This document shows positions 17,878-25,939 of a DNA stretch of 64,000 bases, piece by piece. The position numbers and the translations under genes were made by a program. The stretch is taken from assembly GCF_030551255.1 (NCBI RefSeq), contig NZ_CP130630.1, positions 3,019,501 through 3,083,500 on the forward strand, read 5' to 3'. This DNA is from Streptomyces sp. NL15-2K (GTDB lineage Bacteria; Actinomycetota; Actinomycetes; Streptomycetales; Streptomycetaceae). The notes beneath the pieces are model-generated. The model ran no database searches and had not been told where the DNA came from. It saw only the letters and a list, made by a program, of their open reading frames with translations. Numbering within the stretch: the first letter of the stretch is position 1; each line of letters begins with the position of its first letter.

Positions 17878-18134
17878 GCCGCTTCTTCGAGGGCTACGAC
17901 TTCTTCGAGGGCTTCGGCGGTTTCCAGGCCGGAGAGAACCGGCTGCCCCTGGCCGGACAGCTCGTGGCGCGGACACGCACCCCTGCCCAGGAGTGCCTGG
18001 ATCCGGCGTACGCACGAACCGCAGTCCGTCCCCGCCTTGCAGGCCGAGGCTATCTGGCGAGGGGTGCTGGCACCGTCCTCCGCGTGCTTCTTCACCTGCG
18101 CCTCGGTCACCCCGAAGCAGTTGCAGACGTACAC
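17874..18134 (-). CDS. bfd: Bacterioferritin-associated ferredoxin
   Basis: A [2Fe-2S] protein that reduces bacterioferritin to release iron. It has 86 residues, with the BFD pattern C4-x-C6 and C38-x2-C41 in VYVCNCFG and GTDCGSC. GTG at 18132-18134 is chosen because GGAGG lies eight bases upstream. The roughly 35 residues after the cluster domain are variable and Glu-rich. The stop codon belongs to the right end of a palindromic element, so the extreme C-terminus may have been changed by insertion. An iron-box-like site lies upstream. Confidence 0.92.
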   Translation of the reverse strand: MYVCNCFGVTEAQVKKHAEDGASTPRQIASACKAGTDCGSCVRRIQALLGRGACPRHELSGQGQPVLSGLETAEALEEVVALEEAA

Positions 18135-18183
18135 GCGGTCCACCTCCGGCCGAGAACGATGTGAATGCCGCCCCCTTGATCGG

Positions 18184-18202
18184 TGAGGCAAACCTAACCT
18201 TA
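18184..18202. promoter_or_regulatory. Iron box (DtxR/DmdR1-type operator) of bfd
   Basis: TGAGGCAAACCTAACCTTA matches 14 of 19 positions of the inverted DmdR/DtxR consensus (TTAGGTGAGCCTAACCTAA, recalled). It sits 50 bp upstream of the bfd start, where repressor binding with Fe(II) would block transcription when iron is plentiful. This fits the role of bfd in iron release. Confidence 0.75.
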
Positions 18203-18224
18203 CCCGGCTCGCAGGAGCCTTAAA

Positions 18225-18265
18225 AGTGGCGCGGGGCGTGGATCGTATGTGATCCACGCCCCACT
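18225..18265 (-). terminator. Rho-independent terminator after aroH
   Basis: A 12-bp perfect stem (GGGGCGTGGATC/GATCCACGCCCC) with a 6-base loop is extended by AGTGG/CCACT. Read on the minus strand it is followed by TTTT. It lies 26 bp beyond the aroH stop. Confidence 0.85.
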
Positions 18266-18290
18266 TCATTGCCTGTAACAGGCGATACGG

Positions 18291-19643
18291 CTACTGGTCC
18301 CTGTACATCTCCGCGACGAGGAACGCCAGGTCGAGCGACTGGCTGCGGTTCAGCCGGGGGTCGCAGGCCGTCTCGTAGCGCTGGTGCAGGTCGTCGACGA
18401 AGATCTCGTCGCCGCCGCCCACGCACTCGGTGACGTCGTCGCCGGTGAGCTCCACATGGATGCCGCCCGGATGGGTGCCCAGGCTCTTGTGGACCTCGAA
18501 GAAGCCCTTGACCTCGTCGAGCACGTCGTCGAAGCGGCGGGTCTTGTGGCCGGAGGCCGCCTCGTAGGTGTTGCCGTGCATCGGATCGGTGATCCAGGCC
18601 ACGGTCGCGCCGGAGACGGTGACCTTCTCGACCAGCTCGGGCAGCTTGTCGCGGACCTTGTCGGCGCCCATGCGGACGATGAAGGTCAGCCGGCCCGGCT
18701 CGCGGTCCGGGTCCAGGCGCTCGATGTACTGCAGCGCCTCCTCGGCCGTGGTCGTCGGGCCGAGCTTGATGCCGATCGGGTTGCGGATCTGCGAGGCGAA
18801 CTCGATGTGCGCGTGGTCCAGCTGCCGGGTGCGCTCACCGATCCACACCATGTGCGCCGAGACGTCGTACAGGTGCCCGGTGCGGGAGTCGACCCTGGTC
18901 AGCGCCGACTCGTAGTCGAGCAGCAGCGCCTCGTGCGAGGAGTAGAACTCGACGGTCTTGAACTCCTCCGGGTCGGCCCCGCAGGCGTGCATGAAGTTCA
19001 GCGCCTGGTCGATCTCGCGGGCGAGCTGCTCGTAGCGCTGGCCGGACGGGGACGACTTCACGAAGTCCTGGTTCCAGGCGTGCACCTGGCGCAGGTCGGC
19101 GTAGCCGCCGGTGGTGAAGGCGCGGACCAGGTTGAGCGTGGAAGCGGAGGCGTTGTACATCCGCTTCAGGCGCTCGGGGTCAGGGATGCGGGCGGCCTCG
19201 GTGAAGTCGAAGCCGTTGACGGAGTCGCCCCGGTAGGTCGGCAGCGTCACGCCGTCGCGGGTCTCGGTCGGCTTGGAGCGCGGCTTGGAGTACTGGCCGG
19301 CGATCCGGCCCACCTTCACGACGGGCACGGACGCGGCGTACGTCAGCACGGCGCCCATCTGGAGCAGCGTCTTCAGCTTGCTGCGGATGTGGTCGGCCGA
19401 CACCGCGTCGAAGGCCTCGGCGCAGTCGCCGCCTTGGAGGAGGAACGCCTCTCCCTTGGCGACGGCCGCCATCCGGGCGCGCAGCTGGTCGCACTCGCCC
19501 GCGAAGACGAGCGGCGGATACGACTCGAGGTCCGCGATCACTGCGCGCAGAGCCTCGGTGTCGGGGTACTCGGGCTGCTGCGCCGCGGGCAGGTCTCGCC
19601 AGGTGTTGCCAGCGCTCGCGCTGGTCTTAGCGTTCACGGTCAC
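18291..19643 (-). CDS. aroH: 3-deoxy-7-phosphoheptulonate synthase, class II
   Basis: First enzyme of the shikimate pathway (PEP plus erythrose 4-phosphate). It has 450 residues, the usual class II (plant-type) length. Family blocks include WRDLPAAQQPEYPD, FAGECDQLRARM, FLLQGGDCAEAF, VGRIAGQYSKPRS, SSHEALLLDYESALTR, HMVWIGERTRQLD, GIKLGPTT, WITDPMHGNTYE and GGIHVELTGDDVTEC. GTG at 19641-19643 is used; a second in-frame GTG follows two codons later and neither has a clear ribosome site. It is divergent from the anthranilate synthase gene. Confidence 0.97.
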   Translation of the reverse strand: MTVNAKTSASAGNTWRDLPAAQQPEYPDTEALRAVIADLESYPPLVFAGECDQLRARMAAVAKGEAFLLQGGDCAEAFDAVSADHIRSKLKTLLQMGAVLTYAASVPVVKVGRIAGQYSKPRSKPTETRDGVTLPTYRGDSVNGFDFTEAARIPDPERLKRMYNASASTLNLVRAFTTGGYADLRQVHAWNQDFVKSSPSGQRYEQLAREIDQALNFMHACGADPEEFKTVEFYSSHEALLLDYESALTRVDSRTGHLYDVSAHMVWIGERTRQLDHAHIEFASQIRNPIGIKLGPTTTAEEALQYIERLDPDREPGRLTFIVRMGADKVRDKLPELVEKVTVSGATVAWITDPMHGNTYEAASGHKTRRFDDVLDEVKGFFEVHKSLGTHPGGIHVELTGDDVTECVGGGDEIFVDDLHQRYETACDPRLNRSQSLDLAFLVAEMYRDQ

Positions 19644-19738
19644 GCCGTAAACATTACGGGGTCGTGTCCATCTATTTTCCTCCCGCTCGACTGGTGAGAC
19701 ACGACGGTCCGTCGGTGCGATGGGGTAGGGTGCGGCGC

Positions 19739-19795
19739 ATGTACTCGCTTGCGACGCAGACCTGGTGGTGGACCGCTCATCCGGCGGCCCACTGA
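19739..19795 (+). CDS. trp leader peptide
   Basis: An 18-codon ORF encodes MYSLATQTWWWTAHPAAH with three consecutive Trp codons. It precedes a strong terminator hairpin and the anthranilate synthase gene, the classical attenuation layout reported for Streptomyces trpE. Ribosome stalling at the Trp codons when charged tRNA-Trp is scarce would favour readthrough. Confidence 0.95.
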   Translation: MYSLATQTWWWTAHPAAH

Positions 19796-19816
19796 TCGCG
19801 CGTACGCAAGACTTCG

Positions 19817-19843
19817 CGAAGGCCGCCCGAGGGGCGGCCTTCG
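19817..19843 (+). terminator. trp attenuator hairpin
   Basis: A perfect 12-bp stem, CGAAGGCCGCCC/GGGCGGCCTTCG, has a 3-base loop. It lies 21 bp after the leader stop. No U-run follows, as is common in Streptomyces. The upstream Trp-codon region and GGCGGCC at 19782-19788 offer an alternative pairing. Confidence 0.85.
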
Positions 19844-19896
19844 GTGTGTCCGGGGTCGTTCCTCTCCATCGACGAGATCGAGAAGGATCCGGACCC

Positions 19897-21804
19897 ATGA
19901 ACCTGCTGGACCTGCCCCACGACCCGCGCCCGTTCGCCCTGCTCCGCCGCCGCACCCCGGGCCAGGAGCACGACACGGTCGAGCTCCTGGTCGGCCCCGT
20001 CACCACGTGCGACCGCCTCGCCGATCTCCCCGACGAGGGCCTGGCACTGGTCCCCTTCCGGCAGATCCGCGAGCGCGGCTTCGACGTCCGCGACGACGGG
20101 ACACCGCTCGCGGTGCTGACCCCCGAGGAGACGTACGAGATTCCGCTCGCCGAGGCCCTCGCCCAGCTGCCCGCGCACGACGTACGGGTCGAGGGCGGCG
20201 GTTTCGACGTGGCCGACGAGGAGTACGCGGAGATCGTCGGGCGCGTGCTGCGGGAGGAGATCGGGGCGGGCGAGGGCGCGAACTTCGTCATCCGGCGGAC
20301 GTACGAGGGCCGGATCCCGGGGTACGGACGCGCCGACGCCCTCGGCCTCTTCCGGCGGCTCCTGGAGGGCGAGCGGGGCGCGTACTGGACGTTCGTCGTG
20401 CACACCGGCGATCGGACCCTGGTCGGCGCCAGCCCCGAGGTGCACGTGCGGATGTCCGGCGGCACGGTCGTCATGAACCCGATCAGCGGGACGTACCGAT
20501 ATCCGGCCGAAGGGCCGACGCCGGAGCACCTGCTCGGCTTCCTCGCCGACGGCAAGGAGATCGAGGAGCTGTCGATGGTCGTCGACGAGGAGCTCAAGAT
20601 GATGTGCACGGTCGGCGACATGGGCGGGGTCGTGGTCGGGCCCCGGCTGAAGGAGATGGCGCACCTCGCGCACACCGAGTACGAGTTGCGCGGGAAGTCC
20701 TCGCTGGACGCGCGGGAGGTGCTGAAGGAGACCATGTTCGCGGCGACCGTCACCGGCTCGCCCGTGCAGAACGCCTGCCGGGTGATCGAGCGGCACGAGG
20801 TCGGTGGCCGCGGCTACTACGCGGGCGCCCTGGCGCTTCTGGGGCGCGACTCCGGCGGTGCCCAGACGCTCGACTCCCCGATCCTCATCCGTACCGCCGA
20901 CATCGACGCCGACGGGCGGCTGCGGGTGCCGGTCGGTGCCACGCTGGTGCGCGGCTCGGACCCGGCGGGCGAGGTCGCGGAGACGCACGCCAAGGCGGCG
21001 GGGGTGCTGGCGGCTTTGGGCGTACGGCCGTCCCGGCCCCGTGCGGAACACGGGCGCCCCCGGTTGGCCGACGACCCCCGGGTGCGCGCCGCGCTGGACG
21101 GGCGCCGGGCCTCGCTGGCGCCGTTCTGGCTGCGGATGCAGAAGCGGGCGGATGAGCTGACCGGGCACGCCCTGGTCGTCGACGGGGAGGACACCTTCAC
21201 GGCGATGCTCGCGCACGTGCTGCGGTCGAGCGGCCTCGAGGTGACCGTCCGCCGGTACGACGAGCCGGGGCTGCGGGAGACGGTACTCGCGCACGAGGGG
21301 CCGATCGTGCTCGGCCCGGGCCCGGGCGACCCCTCCGACACCGCCGATGCCAAGATGCGGTTCCTGCGCGCCCTCACCGCCGAGGTGATCCGGGACAACC
21401 GGCACGGCGTGCTGGGCGTCTGCCTCGGGCACGAGCTGATCGCGGCCGAGCTGGGGCTGGAGATCGTACGGAAGGAAGTGCCGTACCAGGGCGCGCAGAC
21501 GCAGATCGACCTGTTCGGACGCGACGAGACCGTCGGGTTCTACAACAGCTTCGTGGCGAGCTGCGACGACGAGGCGGCGCGGGAGCTGGCCGCGCACGAC
21601 GTGGAGGTGAGCCGGAACGCTTCGGGTGAGGTCCACGCGCTGCGCGGGCTATGTCGTGCCGGAGGCGCGCCAATGAATGCAGTCGCGGGCGTGCAGTTCC
21701 ATCCGGAGTCCGTGCTCACGCTGAACGGCGCGGCGATCGTACGGGAGTTGGTGGGTCAGCTGCGCGGCACCAGCACGTTCTCCGAGCGGCGGCCGGTCGT
21801 GTAG
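19897..21804 (+). CDS. trpE: Anthranilate synthase, fused TrpE-TrpG
   Basis: Converts chorismate and glutamine to anthranilate. It has 635 residues: a chorismate-binding component I (about 1-400; MNPISGTYRYPAEG, DEELKMMC, EYELRGKSSLDAREVLKETM, ATVTGSPVQNACRVIE, GRGYYAGALALLGRD) fused to a class I glutamine amidotransferase (about 425-635) with GVCLGHELIAAELG (catalytic Cys) and VQFHPESV (catalytic His). ATG at 19897 is used. About 10 residues just before VQFHPES (21650-21690) seem inserted relative to the family. The 3' end overlaps the convergent dehydrogenase gene by 49 bp. trpD lies 32 kb away. Confidence 0.96.
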   Translation: MNLLDLPHDPRPFALLRRRTPGQEHDTVELLVGPVTTCDRLADLPDEGLALVPFRQIRERGFDVRDDGTPLAVLTPEETYEIPLAEALAQLPAHDVRVEGGGFDVADEEYAEIVGRVLREEIGAGEGANFVIRRTYEGRIPGYGRADALGLFRRLLEGERGAYWTFVVHTGDRTLVGASPEVHVRMSGGTVVMNPISGTYRYPAEGPTPEHLLGFLADGKEIEELSMVVDEELKMMCTVGDMGGVVVGPRLKEMAHLAHTEYELRGKSSLDAREVLKETMFAATVTGSPVQNACRVIERHEVGGRGYYAGALALLGRDSGGAQTLDSPILIRTADIDADGRLRVPVGATLVRGSDPAGEVAETHAKAAGVLAALGVRPSRPRAEHGRPRLADDPRVRAALDGRRASLAPFWLRMQKRADELTGHALVVDGEDTFTAMLAHVLRSSGLEVTVRRYDEPGLRETVLAHEGPIVLGPGPGDPSDTADAKMRFLRALTAEVIRDNRHGVLGVCLGHELIAAELGLEIVRKEVPYQGAQTQIDLFGRDETVGFYNSFVASCDDEAARELAAHDVEVSRNASGEVHALRGLCRAGGAPMNAVAGVQFHPESVLTLNGAAIVRELVGQLRGTSTFSERRPVV

Positions 21805-22751
21805 TCGAGGACGTTCCGCACCGTGGCGTCGACGATCTGGCCGACGGCGTCCTCGGTGTAGTACGCCTGGTGGGATGTGACCAGAACGTTCGGGAAGGTG
21901 ACGAGGCGGGCCAGGGTGTCGTCCTCGATGGCGTGCAGGGACTTGCCGAGGAAGAACAGCCCGGCTTCCGCCTCGTACACGTCGAGGCCGACGCCGGAGA
22001 AGCGGCCCGCGCGCAGCTCGGTGACCAGGGCCGCGGTGTCGATCAGGCAGCCGCGGCTGGAGTTCACCAGGATCGCGTCGTCCTTCATCGCCTTCAGGGC
22101 GGTCGCGTCGATGAGGTGCCTGGTCTCCGGCATCAGCGGGACGTGCAGGGTGACCAGGTCGGATTCGGCGAGGAGCTGCTCCTTGGGGACGTACCGCATG
22201 CCGAGTTCCACGCAGACAGGGTTCTCCGCGATGTCCCAGCCGAACAGCCGCATGCCGAAGCCGTGGGCGATCCGGGCGAACGCCTCGCCGATCTTGCCCG
22301 TCCCGAGGACGCCCGCGGTGCGGCCGTACATGTCACGGCCCATCAGGCCGTCGAGGCGGAAGTCGAAGTCGCGGGTGCGGGCGGAGGCCCGTACGACACG
22401 GCGGTTGACGGCCATGGCGAGGGTCCAGGCGAACTCGGCGACCGAGTACGGCGAGTAGTACGAGACCCGGGCGACCGTCATGCCGAGGCGCTCGGCGACG
22501 TCGAGGTCGATGTTGTTGAAGCCGGTGGAGGGCTGGGCGATCATCCGCGTGCCGCCGGCCGCGAGGGTCTCCAGGACGCGGGGGCCGAGATCGGCGTTGA
22601 CGCTGGTGGAGATCACCTCGTAGCCGGCCGCGACGGGGGCGGTGTCCTCGTTGAGGAAGACGTCCAGGCAGCGGGTGTCGTGGTGGCCTTCGAAGGCATT
22701 CTCGATCAGGGGCTTTTCATCTGCTTGAACACCGAAAGCGAGAATCTCCAC
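21756..22751 (-). CDS. D-2-hydroxyacid (D-lactate-type) dehydrogenase
   Basis: NAD-dependent dehydrogenase of 331 residues similar to D-lactate dehydrogenase LdhA. It has the Rossmann motif AGVLGTGKIGEAFARIA, VNSSRGCLIDTAALV, the catalytic triad regions GFNNIDLDVAERLG (Arg/Asn side) and TSHQAYYTEDAVGQI with catalytic His. GTG at 22749-22751 is preceded by GGGAGAAGTC. A perfect palindrome (22772-22799) with TATATT at its centre on the coding strand lies 21 bp upstream. It follows pfkA on the same strand, suggesting fermentative NADH recycling next to glycolysis. Confidence 0.92.
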   Translation of the reverse strand: MEILAFGVQADEKPLIENAFEGHHDTRCLDVFLNEDTAPVAAGYEVISTSVNADLGPRVLETLAAGGTRMIAQPSTGFNNIDLDVAERLGMTVARVSYYSPYSVAEFAWTLAMAVNRRVVRASARTRDFDFRLDGLMGRDMYGRTAGVLGTGKIGEAFARIAHGFGMRLFGWDIAENPVCVELGMRYVPKEQLLAESDLVTLHVPLMPETRHLIDATALKAMKDDAILVNSSRGCLIDTAALVTELRAGRFSGVGLDVYEAEAGLFFLGKSLHAIEDDTLARLVTFPNVLVTSHQAYYTEDAVGQIVDATVRNVLDYTTGRRSENVLVPRS

Positions 22752-22771
22752 GACTTCTCCCGTCCCGAGGT

Positions 22772-22799
22772 GGTATGGGCCGAATATACGGCCCATACC
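22772..22799 (-). promoter_or_regulatory. Perfect palindrome over a putative -10 box
   Basis: GGTATGGGCCG and CGGCCCATACC flank a 6-base AT-only centre. On the minus strand the centre reads TATATT, a good -10 hexamer, 21 bp before the dehydrogenase start. A repressor here would cover the promoter. A terminator for pfkA is the alternative, but no T-run follows. Confidence 0.65.
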
Positions 22800-22807
22800 C
22801 CAGGGGT

Positions 22808-22861
22808 GCCGGTTCAGCCGGTTCAGCCGGTTCAGCCGGTTCAGCCGGTTCAGCCGGTTCA
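22808..22861. repeat. Six copies of GCCGGTTCA
   Basis: Six perfect 9-bp units. Read on the minus strand each is TGAACCGGC, and the first provides the TGA stop of pfkA, so six in-frame stop codons follow one another. Confidence 0.95.
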
Positions 22862-23887
22862 GCCGAAGAAGACGCCGACCTCCTCGTACAGCTTCGGATC
22901 CACCGTCTTCAGCTTGGCCGTGGCCTCAGCGATCGGCACGCGCACGATGTCCGTGCCGCGCAGGGCGACCATCGTGCCGAAGTCGCCGTCGCGGACGCAG
23001 TCGATGGCGTGCAGGCCGAAGCGGGTGGCGAGCCAGCGGTCGAAGGCGCTGGGTGTGCCGCCGCGCTGGACGTGCCCGAGGACCGTCGTACGGGCCTCCT
23101 TGCCGGTGCGGCGCTCGATCTCCTTGGCCAGCCACTCGCCGACCCCGGACAGCCGGACATGTCCGAAGGAGTCCAGCGACCCGTCCTTGAGGACCATGTC
23201 GCCGTCCTTGGGCATCGCGCCCTCCGCGACGACGACGATGGGAGCGTACGACGCCTTGAAGCGGGAGGTCACCCAGCCGCACACCTCCTGGACGTCGAAG
23301 CGCTGCTCGGGGATGAGGATGACGTTGGCCCCGCCGGCCAGACCGGAGTGGAGGGCGATCCAGCCGGCGTGCCGGCCCATCACCTCGACGACGAGGACGC
23401 GCATATGGGACTCGGCGGTGGTGTGCAGGCGGTCGATCGCCTCCGTCGCGATGCCGACCGCGGTGTCGAAGCCGAAGGTGTAGTCGGTGGCGGACAGGTC
23501 GTTGTCGATCGTCTTCGGCACGCCGACGCAGGGCACGCCGTACTCGTCGGACAGTCGGGCGGCCACGCCGAGGGTGTCCTCGCCGCCGATCGTGATGAGC
23601 GCCTCGACCTCCAGCTTGGCGAGGCTCTCCTTGATCCGCCGGCTGCCGTTCTCCTGCAGAAGCGGATTGGTGCGCGAGGCGCCGAGGATGGTGCCACCAC
23701 GGGGCAGGATGCCGCGCACCGTGGGGATGTCGAGGCGTACCGTGTCGTTTTCGAGGGGGCCTCGCCAGCCGTCCCGGAAGCCGACGAATTCGTAACCGTA
23801 CTCCTGTACGCCCTTGCGGACGATGGCCCGGATGACGGCGTTGAGTCCGGGGCAGTCGCCGCCTCCGGTCAGTACTCCGACGCGCAT
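22859..23887 (-). CDS. pfkA: 6-phosphofructokinase, actinobacterial type
   Basis: Phosphorylates fructose 6-phosphate in glycolysis; 342 residues. Key blocks are VLTGGGDCPGLNAVIR, GASRTNPL, VPKTIDNDL with the catalytic Asp region, MGRHAGWIALHSGLAGG and VLGHVQRGGTPSAFDR. The phosphate-donor determinants read GGEDT (Asp104) and PKTIDND (Lys125), the combination associated with pyrophosphate-dependent enzymes rather than the Gly/Gly of E. coli PfkA. Actinomycete ATP enzymes are close relatives, so the donor is uncertain. ATG at 23885-23887 is used. The stop codon is embedded in a 9-bp tandem repeat. Confidence 0.94.
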   Translation of the reverse strand: MRVGVLTGGGDCPGLNAVIRAIVRKGVQEYGYEFVGFRDGWRGPLENDTVRLDIPTVRGILPRGGTILGASRTNPLLQENGSRRIKESLAKLEVEALITIGGEDTLGVAARLSDEYGVPCVGVPKTIDNDLSATDYTFGFDTAVGIATEAIDRLHTTAESHMRVLVVEVMGRHAGWIALHSGLAGGANVILIPEQRFDVQEVCGWVTSRFKASYAPIVVVAEGAMPKDGDMVLKDGSLDSFGHVRLSGVGEWLAKEIERRTGKEARTTVLGHVQRGGTPSAFDRWLATRFGLHAIDCVRDGDFGTMVALRGTDIVRVPIAEATAKLKTVDPKLYEEVGVFFG

Positions 23888-23996
23888 GGAAGTGTTCCCT
23901 TCGCCGCGGTTGCCTGATGGGATCACGCTAGTAGTGGTCCAGGTCACACAGGGATGGGCGGGAACGACAATTCCGTTGCCGGGTTGCGGAGTTGAT

Positions 23997-24674
23997 CTAC
24001 TCCTCGTCGAGGCCGCGCTCTATCGCGTACCGCACGAGCTCCACGCGGTTGTGCAACTGGAGCTTGCCGAGGGTGTTCTGGACGTGGTTCTGGACCGTGC
24101 GGTGGGAGATGACGAGTCGTTCGGCGATCTGCTTGTAGCTCAGGCCCTTGGCGACCAGGCGCAGCACCTCGGTCTCGCGGTCGGTGAGCTCCGGAGCCTT
24201 GGGCCGGCCGGTGTCGGGCGCGGGTACCGGCTCGGAGGCGAGGCGGCGGTACTCGCCGAGGACGAGGCCGGCCAGGCCGGGGGTGAAGACCGGGTCGCCG
24301 ACGGCCGTGCGGCGGACCGCGTCGAGCAGTTCCTCGGTCGACGCCGACTTCAGCAGATAGCCGGTGGCGCCGGACTTCACCGCCTCCAGTACGTCGGCGT
24401 GCTCGCCGCTCGCGGACAGGACCAGGACGCGCAGCGCCGGGTTGGCGCCGACGAGTTCCTTGCAGACCTGGACGCCGGGCTTGGCGGGCAGGTTCAGGTC
24501 GAGCACGAGCACGTCGGGCGCGGCGGCCTTGGCACGGCGCACGGCCTGGTCGCCGTCGCCCGCGGTGGCGACCACCTCGAAGCCCGACTCGCTCAGGTCG
24601 CGGGCGACGGCGTCGCGCCACATGGGGTGGTCGTCGACCACCATGACCTTGATCGGGCCCTGCTGTTCACTCAT
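23997..24674 (-). CDS. macR: Response regulator MacR-like (NarL/LuxR type)
   Basis: A 225-residue regulator: receiver domain (VMVVDDHPMWRDAVARDL; phosphoacceptor Asp in VLVLDLNLP; Lys in LLKSAS) and a C-terminal LuxR helix-turn-helix (LTDRETEVLRLVAKGLSYKQ, then HRTVQNHVQNTLGKL). It overlaps the sensor gene by ATGA, so the two are co-translated. Position next to pfkA matches S. coelicolor SCO2120/2121, described as MacRS, a regulator of morphogenic membrane-protein genes and antibiotic production. The orthology is by recalled gene order. Confidence 0.92.
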   Translation of the reverse strand: MSEQQGPIKVMVVDDHPMWRDAVARDLSESGFEVVATAGDGDQAVRRAKAAAPDVLVLDLNLPAKPGVQVCKELVGANPALRVLVLSASGEHADVLEAVKSGATGYLLKSASTEELLDAVRRTAVGDPVFTPGLAGLVLGEYRRLASEPVPAPDTGRPKAPELTDRETEVLRLVAKGLSYKQIAERLVISHRTVQNHVQNTLGKLQLHNRVELVRYAIERGLDEE

Positions 24675-25909
24675 CGCCGCTCCGCCTTCCCCCGTGCTGC
24701 CACCTGTGCGTCCTTCGGTACTTTCAGTTCGACTTCCGTTCCCTGCCCCGGCACCGAGATCACCTCCGCGCTGCCGCCGAGCTCCCGCAGCCGGCCCCGG
24801 ATCGACAGGGCCACGCCGAGCCGCCCCTCCCCCTCCGCCTGCGCGAGCCTGCCCTCGGGGATGCCGGGTCCGTCGTCCCGTACGGTCACGATCACCTCGT
24901 CGGGCTCGTCCTCGACGAGGATCCACGCGCGCGCGTGCTCCCCCACGTGCTTGCGGACATTGTCCAGGGCGGCCCCGACGGCCGCCGCCAGCTCCCGCGC
25001 GGCCGTCGGCGGCAGCGACACCGGAGCGCCGGGCTCGGCGAGGTTGACCTGCGCGGAGGCGTACGGGGCGAGCAGCGCGCGGAGATCGACCGGGCCGACC
25101 TCGTCGGGTTCCTCCACCACGCGTACGACCGCCCCCTCGGCCTCGTCCTCCGACGCGCGGGAGACGGGGACCAGCCCACCGGAGACCAGGGTGCGCAGGG
25201 CGACCTCCTGCTCGCCGGCCATCCGCCCCAGCTCGGCCGCCTCGCCGCCGATGACGGCGCCGCGCCGCTGCACCATCGCCAGCACCTGGAGCACGCTGTC
25301 GTGGATGTCCCGGGCCAGGCGCTCCCGCTCCCGCGTGGCGGCCTCGATCTCCAGGGCGCGGGCGAGGGTGCGCTCGGAGGCGCGGGCGACCTCGACGACG
25401 TAACCGATGGCGATGGAGGCGACCCAGACGAGGATGACGTTGTGCACGGTGTCGCGGGCCGGGGCGCCGCGCTCGACCAGGTTGGCGACGGCGACCGCCG
25501 TGGAGGCGAACGCCGCCCAGCGCCAGCCGCCCTTGACGGCGAAGGCCAGCACGGAGCCCGCCGTCCATATCGACGGCAGGGTCGGACCGCCCGACTGCAC
25601 CCGCTCGTGGGCGTCGGCGACGGGCGTGAGCAGGATGCCGACGAGGGCGATGGTGAGGTCGGCGGTGAGGAAGCGCTTGGTGCAGCTGGCCGCGTTGGCG
25701 ACCCTGGGGAGGGTGGCCAGGGTCCATACCGCGAGGACGGCGAAGTAGGCGACGGCGACCCAGGGGCGGGCGAACTCGTCGTAGGTGGTGGCGAACAGGC
25801 CGATGGCGTACAGCATCGTCAGGACGCGGTACGCGGTGAGCGCACGCCACAGCGGCTGCTCGACCGACATGCGCATCACTCGCTCGCGCTTGGCCACGTT
25901 CTCCCCCAC
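24671..25909 (-). CDS. macS: Sensor histidine kinase MacS-like
   Basis: A 412-residue membrane kinase. Residues about 20-165 contain five to six hydrophobic helices in a MASE-like sensor region. The HisKA_3 dimerisation motif is LARDIHDSVLQVLAMVQ with the phospho-His, followed by an HATPase domain (ALDNVRKHVGEHA; VRDDGPGIPEGRL; GVALSIRGRLRELGGSAEV). GTG at 25907-25909 gives the longest form; a second in-frame GTG (VAKRER) has GGGGGAG just upstream and is a real alternative. Partner of MacR. Confidence 0.92.
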   Translation of the reverse strand: MGENVAKRERVMRMSVEQPLWRALTAYRVLTMLYAIGLFATTYDEFARPWVAVAYFAVLAVWTLATLPRVANAASCTKRFLTADLTIALVGILLTPVADAHERVQSGGPTLPSIWTAGSVLAFAVKGGWRWAAFASTAVAVANLVERGAPARDTVHNVILVWVASIAIGYVVEVARASERTLARALEIEAATRERERLARDIHDSVLQVLAMVQRRGAVIGGEAAELGRMAGEQEVALRTLVSGGLVPVSRASEDEAEGAVVRVVEEPDEVGPVDLRALLAPYASAQVNLAEPGAPVSLPPTAARELAAAVGAALDNVRKHVGEHARAWILVEDEPDEVIVTVRDDGPGIPEGRLAQAEGEGRLGVALSIRGRLRELGGSAEVISVPGQGTEVELKVPKDAQVAARGKAERR

Positions 25910-25939
25910 CCCCGGCCCGAACCGTCCCGCCCAAAGCGC

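Noticed and set aside
18291..20753. An 820-codon frame joining DAHP synthase to sequence opposite trpE
   Set aside because: The upstream part is antisense to the anthranilate synthase gene and Ser/Arg-rich; class II DAHP synthase has its normal 450-residue length from 19643.
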